A stretch of DNA of 64,000 nucleotides from Streptococcus dysgalactiae subsp. dysgalactiae. Its GTDB lineage: Bacteria; Bacillota; Bacilli; Lactobacillales; Streptococcaceae. The first letter of the stretch is position 1; each line of letters opens with the position of its first letter. Position numbers and translations under genes: made by a program. The DNA is taken from NCBI RefSeq assembly GCF_900459225.1, contig NZ_UHFH01000003.1:1518501-1582500 (forward strand), in the 5' to 3' direction. The notes under the pieces are model-generated. The model saw only the letters and a list, made by a program, of their open reading frames with translations. It ran no database searches and had not been told where the DNA came from. Positions 57,970-64,000 of this stretch are shown here, piece after piece.

Positions 57970-58731
57970 TTATTTTTCACTTTTCTTTTTCAAAAATGTT
58001 AAATACTTTTTGATATTATCTTTCCAACCTACCCAGATAGCTCCTAAAATAGCTAAACCTCCCAAAATGGCTAAGATTGTTTTAGTCTCTCCAGTTGATG
58101 GTAAGACTTCTAACTTCCCATCTTTTGTTTTTAAGGAAACTGTACCATCTTTTTGCTTTACAGCACCAATTGCTATCGCAGGTTTCAATACATTACCGGT
58201 TTCTGTTTGAACCCAAACATTGCCATCTTGCGTTCCCAAAACCGTATAGCCTGTATTAGTCACAATCGGTGTCTCAATAACAGGTTTTGTTACAGGTTTA
58301 GGAGTTTCAGTTGTACTAGCACCTGTATTTTCTTCAGCTTTTTTCACCTCTTCTGACTTAGGTTGTTCTGGAATCACTTCTGAATCATTGGACTTAACAG
58401 GCTCTTCCCTCTTCTCTTTGCTTGGCTTAGTCTCCGTTGGATCTGTTACTTTATCCTCGCTTGTTTCTGAATCTGATTTAACTGGAGGGATTAGCTGATC
58501 AGTACTATCTGCCACCTTGTCCTCACTTGGCTTAGTCGGGTCAACAATTTTATTGGTAGTATCTGTTGCTGTATGCTCACTCGGTGTCGTTGGTTGAGGT
58601 GAGACTGGTACCACCACTGCATCCGTTGTTCCTGCTACTGGATCTGCTACATCATTAGCACAAACCACCCCACTTCCAAGCAAAGCAATACTTGCAATCG
58701 TCATAAAACTCATCATTTTTTCTTTTGTCAT
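57970..58731 (-). CDS. LPxTG-anchored surface protein of the ICE
   Basis: 253 aa. The signal peptide is MTKEKMMSFMTIASIALLGSG to about residue 25. A Pro/Thr/Ser/Lys/Glu-rich low-complexity wall-spanning region follows (about 30-150), with imperfect repeats such as PSEDKVADSTD and TSEDKVTDPTE. A small domain (about 155-215, GYTVLGTQDGNVWVQTETG) leads to the sortase motif LPSTGE, a hydrophobic helix and a basic tail. It probably promotes cell contact during mating; that is inference. Confidence 0.82.
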   Translation of the reverse strand: MTKEKMMSFMTIASIALLGSGVVCANDVADPVAGTTDAVVVPVSPQPTTPSEHTATDTTNKIVDPTKPSEDKVADSTDQLIPPVKSDSETSEDKVTDPTETKPSKEKREEPVKSNDSEVIPEQPKSEEVKKAEENTGASTTETPKPVTKPVIETPIVTNTGYTVLGTQDGNVWVQTETGNVLKPAIAIGAVKQKDGTVSLKTKDGKLEVLPSTGETKTILAILGGLAILGAIWVGWKDNIKKYLTFLKKKSEK

Positions 58732-58755
58732 CTTATTTTTCCTCTTTTCGTTTAA

Positions 58756-59313
58756 TTAAAACATGACATTTTTTGGAGTGCCATGTAAACTCACAAATTC
58801 AAACTGACCTGTACCAGTAACATAATTACCAACAAGACTTAATTGTTCTTGCTGATGAGTCACTAATAAAATTGTAAATTGATACACATTATCAGAATTG
58901 CTCTGATAAACCGTCAAGCTATCTAAATCAAAGTGATACCCTGCTAAAAGCATCGTTTTAATGCTTGCTGCCATTGCTGGATTAGTAATGGACAACTTAT
59001 TATCATAAGTAACCTTAATATCATCTTGACTTGATACACTAGCTAAATAATCAATCGGTATTACAATAGCTGATTTCACCTGTTTAGCTTCTTTTTCGTT
59101 AACACGCTCCTCAGGCATCTCTAAAGTGGCCTTGGCTTCTTTGGCAACATTTCTCTTAACCTTAGTTTTACTTTTACTCGGTGTAATTGGTTTTACAAGT
59201 ATTTCTTGATTAGCTTCTATTAACTGAGATGGCTTTTGACGATGATACAACCGATAAAATCCTAATGAAAGAGCTACTACCAGCATAACAATAATAACTT
59301 TTCTTATCTTCAT
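58756..59313 (-). CDS. Membrane-anchored conjugation protein of unknown family
   Basis: 185 aa. An N-terminal anchor (KVIIVMLVVALSLGFY, about 5-20) is followed by a Lys/Glu-rich linker (about 35-80) and a soluble extracellular domain (about 85-185). Its stop-to-start overlap with the CHAP gene is one base. It occupies the place that Tn916 gives to orf13 (TcpC), but it is much shorter than TcpC and I do not recognise the fold. Confidence 0.6.
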   Translation of the reverse strand: MKIRKVIIVMLVVALSLGFYRLYHRQKPSQLIEANQEILVKPITPSKSKTKVKRNVAKEAKATLEMPEERVNEKEAKQVKSAIVIPIDYLASVSSQDDIKVTYDNKLSITNPAMAASIKTMLLAGYHFDLDSLTVYQSNSDNVYQFTILLVTHQQEQLSLVGNYVTGTGQFEFVSLHGTPKNVMF

Positions 59314-60671
59314 TATTTACCTACCGTTCCTACTGATTTCGTAATCTGATAACCGAGTTTCGCAGGATTGTAAAAAGTATATCCTTCATTTTTTAATTCT
59401 GCAGTAGTGACATAGCGATAGTTCCAAGAGTATTTCCCAAAGCCACCATCATCACCCGAATAAGACGCATAATTTTGTTCCACAATTAAAATGTCCCCAT
59501 TTTCAAAAACATGGCTGACAACACCTGTATGGCCAGCAGAACTAGTCCCTGCAGAGGAAAATACAGCACCTGAACTTGGCGATTTATCAGATGAACCGCC
59601 AAAAGTCCTAACCCAATTAGCAACAACCATATGCCCATTACCTGCTTTTTGTGTTGGATGGCTACCGTTTTTTGACCACAAAGCATACATCAAACTCGCA
59701 GAAAGATCGGTACATTGACCTCCTGTCGAAGCAATCGCATACCAGCCAGCCGCTTGTCGATAATTCAAGCCAACTGATCTGGGATCGAGCGCATAAGGTT
59801 TTAAATCTGCAGGCAATTGTTCTGGTCGCCAAGCATTGTAGGAAGTATAGTTGACTTTGCCTGTACGATCTTTCCCAAAAGCCCCCTTAGAGTAAGAACC
59901 TGATTCACATAATGATAAAACGACTTCTTTTGATTCCCCTTCCCCCGGCTTTAATGGACCAAAAATGTCAAAAGATTTATGAAATACTATTTCATTATAA
60001 CTATATTTAGCTCCATCGAATAATTCATACGCTTTCTGAGCATCTGCTTGCTTTTGAAATGGATTAATATGGGCAGTACTACCACGTTCATAAGCTTGCC
60101 AAACTAGCGTAGCCTGTTTCGGATCGGTCATCTGGGCCATTTGCTTAAAGGTATGATTTCCTCCTGTCAAATCCATTGAAGCATTCCAATCACCAGCTAG
60201 AATGGCTTTTGCAACAAATTCGTTCATGGCATCCGCATTCTCCCACTTGGGATCACCTAAAGGGGCATATTTGGTATAAGGGGTAAATTGATAAATACCT
60301 CCACCTGCTTCTGTCGTATAGTAACTCAAACCAATTGGTTTCACTCCAAAAGCTATAGAATTAGTTCGTAAATCATTACCATAATGTCCTTCTGCTCGAC
60401 CTATCATGGCAAAACCACCTTCGGAATTAACCCAACCTACAATTCCTGCGGCAGAAGCGCCTGACAAGCCTTTCGATACCCAAGCGTGAAAGACTTTACC
60501 TGCTGTAACATTCGCAATTGAGCCTTTCTTTGTCCAATCGGTTTGTGAAGCAGAATCACTTGAGGTAACAAATTGTGTTGATAGATCAGGAGTTACTTGA
60601 CAATCACCTTGACTGCTGCTAAATATGATCGTAACGATAACTACAATAAAAAAAGGAATGCTCATAAGCAC
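59313..60671 (-). CDS. Conjugation peptidoglycan hydrolase (lysozyme-like plus CHAP)
   Basis: 452 aa. A membrane helix opens the protein. A phage-tail-lysozyme-like domain (about 45-215: GIVGWVNSEGGFAMIGRAEG) and a C-terminal CHAP domain (about 310-440) follow, with catalytic Cys in GGQCTDLSASL and His in SSAGHTGVVSHV. It would open cell wall for the mating channel, like Tn916 Orf14. The start is ambiguous: GTG 60671, ATG 60665 (AGGAG site), or the upstream in-frame ATC at 60698, which has the best AAGGAGG site and would add a basic MIKKKLGCL-type leader. Confidence 0.88.
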   Translation of the reverse strand: MLMSIPFFIVVIVTIIFSSSQGDCQVTPDLSTQFVTSSDSASQTDWTKKGSIANVTAGKVFHAWVSKGLSGASAAGIVGWVNSEGGFAMIGRAEGHYGNDLRTNSIAFGVKPIGLSYYTTEAGGGIYQFTPYTKYAPLGDPKWENADAMNEFVAKAILAGDWNASMDLTGGNHTFKQMAQMTDPKQATLVWQAYERGSTAHINPFQKQADAQKAYELFDGAKYSYNEIVFHKSFDIFGPLKPGEGESKEVVLSLCESGSYSKGAFGKDRTGKVNYTSYNAWRPEQLPADLKPYALDPRSVGLNYRQAAGWYAIASTGGQCTDLSASLMYALWSKNGSHPTQKAGNGHMVVANWVRTFGGSSDKSPSSGAVFSSAGTSSAGHTGVVSHVFENGDILIVEQNYASYSGDDGGFGKYSWNYRYVTTAELKNEGYTFYNPAKLGYQITKSVGTVGK

Positions 60672-60743
60672 TCCTAGACATCCAAGTTTCTTCTTGATAA
60701 CATTCCCTCCTTCTTAAACTGGTCAGACAGAGATACGGTATGT

Positions 60744-60749
60744 TATAAT
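60744..60749 (+). promoter_or_regulatory. Promoter of the type I toxin mRNA
   Basis: Extended -10 TGTTATAAT, with TATAAT at 60744-60749. A weak -35 (TGGTCA, 60720-60725) is 18 bp upstream. Predicted start near 60756. Confidence 0.6.
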
Positions 60750-60847
60750 AAAAAGGCAGAAAAGTTAAGACGGTGGCTCTTATTTCTGAAAGGTAGGTGG
60801 TGCCCATGGGCAATTCATCAAAATCCAACAGAAAGGAGGAGCTAGAT

Positions 60848-60949
60848 TTGTCTACCTTTGAGGTCTTAACACTCATGTTTATAGCAGGTAACTTCGTTAT
60901 CGCTCTCGTGAAGTTAGTCCTTGAACTGGTAAAATCGACAAAAAAATAA
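60848..60949 (+). CDS. TxpA/BsrG-like type I toxin (holin-like peptide)
   Basis: 33 aa from a TTG with AAAGGAGGA 8 bases upstream. It reads (M)STFEVLTLMFIAGNFVIAL, then VKLVLELVKSTKK: a short hydrophilic N-terminus, one membrane helix and a basic tail. This is the pattern of the TxpA/BsrG/putative-holin-like toxin family. An in-frame ATG at 60806 could give a 47-aa form, but the internal start fits the family better. It lies on the opposite strand to the ICE transfer genes, between CHAP and VirB6-like, with a convergent antisense RNA. Confidence 0.8.
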   Translation: MSTFEVLTLMFIAGNFVIALVKLVLELVKSTKK

Positions 60950-61054
60950 CCGTCTCAACTTTGGCGAGTTAACGGTTATTTTTTAACGGTTATTTTCTGC
61001 CACCGTCTTAAACGGTTCTGCATTGGGTAGTTGTTTCCGCAACTGCCCTTTTCT
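60945..61054 (-). ncRNA. Antisense RNA (RatA/SR4-like antitoxin), predicted
   Basis: On the minus strand, -35 TTGCTT (61084-61089) and -10 TATAAT (61061-61066) are exactly 17 bp apart. The start would be near 61054. The RNA would run about 100 nt to the terminator at 60946-60979, fully complementary to the 3' part of the toxin mRNA. It contains three AACCGTT-type repeats. Confidence 0.65.
60946..60983. terminator. Bidirectional terminator shared by toxin mRNA and antisense RNA
   Basis: ATAACCGT (60946-60953) pairs with ACGGTTAT (60972-60979), with an inner CAACT/AGTT helix and T runs on both strands. It overlaps the toxin stop codon. Confidence 0.75.
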
Positions 61055-61055
61055 A
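61025..61055 (+). terminator. Second plus-strand terminator of the toxin mRNA
   Basis: GGGTAGTTG / CAACTGCCC stem followed by TTTTCTATTTT. If transcription reads to here, the 3' UTR includes GCCACCGTCTTAA (60999-61011), the exact reverse complement of 60765-60777 near the mRNA 5' end. Confidence 0.65.
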
Positions 61056-61116
61056 TTTTCATTATAACTCTTATCTCCAAATTAAGCAACTATTTGATAA
61101 CATCACAATACTTCCT

Positions 61117-63432
61117 TTAAACATGTCCTCTAAGTTTATCTAATTCAGCTAAAATAGTCGCCTTTCTTTCTAAATTTTGTTTTAACCGTAACTCTTTTGA
61201 TTTACTGGCGTTAAATCCTCTTTTAAAGGCAGTCCCTCCATGTGCTTTATAATAGCTGGCATCATCAGTAAACTGACCTAATTCTGCTTCTAATTTAGAT
61301 TTTTTCCGATTTCCTAAAGGTTTTTGTCGCTTAGCTTTTAGACGTTGATATTCTGCTTGAAGATTAAATCTCTCTTTAGCGTCCGTTTCTGGTTCAGACC
61401 TTTCAGGAATAATTGGAGAATCAAATGAATTTTCCAAAGATTTTTTATCAGAGGAATAATTATTTCCAATAGAAATATTTTTCTTCTGACTGCTTTGATA
61501 AATCATATCATCCATTTCTGGAGTTTCAACGATAATTGAAGAGTTTTGAGATTGATAATCACTTTCTGACTGAAATGGACTTTCCATCTCCTCATTAACA
61601 CCTGGTAAATCATAATGAACATCATGATCAATTGATTCAGTCATCTGACTTGGTTTAGAAAAATTCGTTGGGGAATGTTTACCCAAGGGTTCTGAATTAT
61701 CTAATGAAGCTCCAAAAGATTGGCTGTATAAGTTGTCTCTTTCAAAATCACTTACTTGAGAGAGATTGTAATCAGAAGAAAAGTTACTCTCTTGATTATC
61801 GAAAACACCTTGTTCTACTTGATGTCCAGAGGTAGGATTACCATTATCAGAAACATGCGGAACACTATTTGTGGAAAATTCTTGATCTCCTGCAAAATCT
61901 CCTAATTCTGAAAACTGATGGTCGAAATTAGTTTCATTAGAAAGGTCACTATAATTAGAAGTGTCATCTCCTTTGAAACGGTTTTTAATGGCACTAAGAT
62001 TATCCTTAGCATGTACAAGGCTACCAACACCATAACCAGCTCCCATCATCGCAAGATTAGAAATATCATGCGCCTTATCATAGATATTTTGGGGTGTAAC
62101 TCCTAAACTATTCGCTTTTTGAGCAACCATATTTCCTGCTTGTGTGACTGCTTGTGCAGCGTCTGCTCCTACAATTAAACTTAATACCTTTTCTTTATGT
62201 TTCCAAATTTGCCAAAAAATAACCCCCTGAACAACAATAGTAATAAACAACATAAATAAAATAGATTGTCCCTTAAGGTTATTGCTGCTTAACAAATGAT
62301 TGTCTGTAAATCGAGACTTAATAAATGTCGCAATCAATGACTGTATATAAAAGACTATTAAAGTTAAAAAACCTGTTAGAGCTGGAAAGGAAACACCTCC
62401 AAGCATTAGCTTAAGCATATTAAAAGCAATATGTTGCATTTTAGGTAAAAAGGACACCAATAAAGCCAGTGGGAATAAAAACATTAACAATATGACCACA
62501 ATATCTGCTAAAAAAGCAATTAATTGAATCAATAATAAAGGTATAGCTAATATCACTGCTTCAAAAATTTTCAAAATAACATAAATAGACTTGATCCAAA
62601 TATAGTCACTAACAGCTGACATCCACCTGTTTTGTTCTTCTCCTTTCAAAGCTCCGTCACCAAGTTTATTTGTATACTCTAATATTTGTTGACTTTTTGG
62701 TACTACAAACTGATTTGACTTATCATATTTTCCTAGAATTTTGCTATTATCTAACTCCTCTTCTTTTCCTGATTTATTATTATGAAACTTACCATTTAAC
62801 TGACCAGTATTTACAAAAAGATAAGCTGTATAAGACGTTTTCATAACATAATTATCAGCTACCGAAGCCTCATGAGAAATGATTTGCTTCTCATCTTCTG
62901 GACTCACTACCGATAGATTAGTTACTGCATCACTAAAAGAACTAGCTACCGAATGAACCATATCCAACACATAGACACCGCCCGAAGTTGACTGCACCGT
63001 CCCAAAGTAACCGAACGCTAATAACATAACCGCAAACAAATGAAGTAATCGCCTTGAAAAATCACCTTTTGAAAAAATAAAAGCTAGAAAAATGGAAAAA
63101 GCGGATAAGGCAATTAAGAGATAAAGTAATGAATTCGTAAAATCTGCGGATTTAGAGAGGTTATCCCACAAAACTTTGGAACTATCAAACACAGTCTGAC
63201 GATAAGTATTATACAAGCTAAAGTTTTCAAAAAATCGTAGAATAATGGAAAAGAAACCAACAATCAAGTTAAGTAGAAAAAAGGGAAAATTAACAAAAAT
63301 ATCTGTCAAAGTTACTTGTAACCCCGTCTCAAGACCTTCTGTACTTTCCATGTAAGCCTTTAATGCAAAAATATCCACATCCTTGACTTTCTGAAAGGTA
63401 GAAGCTATTAATCCATCATCAATCTTATCCAT
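61117..63432 (-). CDS. VirB6/TrbL-like polytopic mating-channel protein
   Basis: 771 aa. About seven or eight membrane segments fall within residues 45-440 (for example LLNLIVGFFSIILRFF; LLYLLIALSAFSIFLAFIF; VVILLMFLFPLALLVSFLP). They are followed by a hydrophilic Ser/Asn/Glu-rich cytoplasmic or surface tail (about 500-690) and a basic C-terminus rich in RLKAKRQK. Position after the VirB4 ATPase and before CHAP matches Tn916 orf15. It is 14 bp after the VirB4-like gene. Confidence 0.85.
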   Translation of the reverse strand: MDKIDDGLIASTFQKVKDVDIFALKAYMESTEGLETGLQVTLTDIFVNFPFFLLNLIVGFFSIILRFFENFSLYNTYRQTVFDSSKVLWDNLSKSADFTNSLLYLLIALSAFSIFLAFIFSKGDFSRRLLHLFAVMLLAFGYFGTVQSTSGGVYVLDMVHSVASSFSDAVTNLSVVSPEDEKQIISHEASVADNYVMKTSYTAYLFVNTGQLNGKFHNNKSGKEEELDNSKILGKYDKSNQFVVPKSQQILEYTNKLGDGALKGEEQNRWMSAVSDYIWIKSIYVILKIFEAVILAIPLLLIQLIAFLADIVVILLMFLFPLALLVSFLPKMQHIAFNMLKLMLGGVSFPALTGFLTLIVFYIQSLIATFIKSRFTDNHLLSSNNLKGQSILFMLFITIVVQGVIFWQIWKHKEKVLSLIVGADAAQAVTQAGNMVAQKANSLGVTPQNIYDKAHDISNLAMMGAGYGVGSLVHAKDNLSAIKNRFKGDDTSNYSDLSNETNFDHQFSELGDFAGDQEFSTNSVPHVSDNGNPTSGHQVEQGVFDNQESNFSSDYNLSQVSDFERDNLYSQSFGASLDNSEPLGKHSPTNFSKPSQMTESIDHDVHYDLPGVNEEMESPFQSESDYQSQNSSIIVETPEMDDMIYQSSQKKNISIGNNYSSDKKSLENSFDSPIIPERSEPETDAKERFNLQAEYQRLKAKRQKPLGNRKKSKLEAELGQFTDDASYYKAHGGTAFKRGFNASKSKELRLKQNLERKATILAELDKLRGHV

Positions 63433-63446
63433 TTGGCCTCTCCTTT

Positions 63447-64000
63447 CTACGAAGCGTATTTATTTTCTAAGTGGCTTGAAACAGACTGTTTCATTGGTTT
63501 TAATAAGGGATCAATATCTGGATGAATGTTATGGACAGACATCATATTGAGGTTGCCATAAACATCATAATAAAGGCATTGTCCTGAAATCATGTTATCA
63601 ATCCACTCCAGGTTCTTTTCGTTCACTTCCAAACCAACATGAGTTAAAATAGCTTCACGTTCTGATTTCTCGTAAAAAGCGAAAATAGTACCAAAACCAG
63701 TCGTATCGTCATCATTTTCGGCATCATGTACTGATTGAGACACTAACATTAAAACATTGTACTTAGAACGACCAACGCGGCGCATAGACTTGATAACAGC
63801 CTTACCTTCTGATGACTGCATCAGAATCCAAGCCTCATCAAAAATTTCAACAGTTTCCTCATTGGTTCGTTCCCCAAAGTGCTTACAAAAAGCACCTAAA
63901 GCAAACATTAAAGCGATTGAATTACTTTCATGATCAGATATATGATCTGATCCATCTTTAGGTAACGATAAGTCCGCAACTTCTAAAACTGTCACACGCT
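63447..64000 (-). CDS. VirB4-like conjugation ATPase, C-terminal part
   Basis: About 184 codons of the C-terminus; the frame is open to the window edge, so the gene is cut by the window. Walker B is VEIFDEAWILM (near residues 48-58 of the visible part), followed by RRVGRSKYNVLMLVSQSVHD, the FtsK/HerA-type sensor region. It would power the transfer channel. Walker A is outside the window. Confidence 0.88.
   Translation of the reverse strand, partial: RVTVLEVADLSLPKDGSDHISDHESNSIALMFALGAFCKHFGERTNEETVEIFDEAWILMQSSEGKAVIKSMRRVGRSKYNVLMLVSQSVHDAENDDDTTGFGTIFAFYEKSEREAILTHVGLEVNEKNLEWIDNMISGQCLYYDVYGNLNMMSVHNIHPDIDPLLKPMKQSVSSHLENKYAS

Larger units (their letters stand above)
55487..64000. mobile_element. 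Integrative conjugative element at tRNA-Thr (one end, partial)
   Basis: A tyrosine integrase abuts the tRNA-Thr 3' end. It is followed by DUF771, an LPxTG protein and conjugation genes in Tn916-like order (VirB4, VirB6-like, CHAP lysozyme, small anchored protein), all on the minus strand. The far end and attR lie beyond 64000. Relaxase and coupling protein are not in the window. Confidence 0.8.

Noticed and set aside
60619..60876. 85-aa minus-strand frame antisense to the toxin
   Set aside because: It crosses the toxin promoter and the CHAP start, has no ribosome site and no recognisable composition. The plus-strand toxin explains the region better.

Overview
The window is AT-rich, densely coding DNA from a pyogenic-group Streptococcus. 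The best fit is S. dysgalactiae (subsp. equisimilis). S. pyogenes-type gene order is evident: the arc operon with arcT, flp and argR; asnA, rsmD, coaD and a Lon-like protease; a type I-C cas locus beside valS. A complete ribose operon, an ISAs1 element of exactly IS1548 length and a tRNA-Thr-linked integrative conjugative element (ICE) are also present. The species call is inference from gene content and recalled protein sequences.

Layout. 1-6.7 kb holds the start of a dpr-like gene, a prepilin peptidase (comC), a heterodimeric ABC exporter, and a yutD-rlmN-vanZ operon. 6.9-8.2 kb is IS1548 with an intact 10-bp target duplication, followed by a frameshifted NmrA-type oxidoreductase. 9.2-15.1 kb is rbsRKDACB behind twin cre/RbsR-like palindromes. 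15.3-18.7 kb holds the Lon-like protease, coaD, rsmD, a 41-bp tandem repeat and asnA. 18.9-27.3 kb is the arginine deiminase region (arcA, frameshifted acetyltransferase, a 28-aa membrane peptide, arcB, arcD, arcT, arcC) with flp and argR; a perfect cre site lies upstream of arcA. 27.4-36.6 kb carries a B3/4-domain protein, a YjbR-EVE fusion, a two-component system next to a ccdA-tlpA-msrAB methionine-sulfoxide repair module, a CorA transporter and a Gfo/Idh/MocA oxidoreductase.

36.7-46.4 kb is a type I-C CRISPR-Cas locus that has decayed. Only one repeat survives, cas4 has an in-frame stop, and an IS3-family element splits cas3 with a 3-bp target duplication. Removing the element and one copy of the duplication restores the cas3 frame exactly. 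A cre-like site covers the -35 of the predicted cas promoter.

46.6-54.8 kb holds valS, with a T-box riboswitch about 2.6 kb upstream of it across four small genes, plus DUF1912, helix-hairpin-helix, MarR and MATE genes. 54.9-55.4 kb is an IS30 remnant.

55.4-64 kb is one end of an ICE lying against the 3' end of tRNA-Thr(GGU). It has a tyrosine integrase, a DUF771 protein, a coiled-coil protein, an LPxTG surface protein, and conjugation genes in Tn916-like order (VirB4 ATPase, VirB6-like, lysozyme/CHAP, small anchored protein). Between the VirB6-like and CHAP genes, on the opposite strand, lies a previously easy-to-miss TxpA/BsrG-like type I toxin-antitoxin module: a 33-aa hydrophobic peptide, a convergent antisense RNA promoter, shared terminators and long-range inverted repeats. 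This is the most interesting small system in the window.
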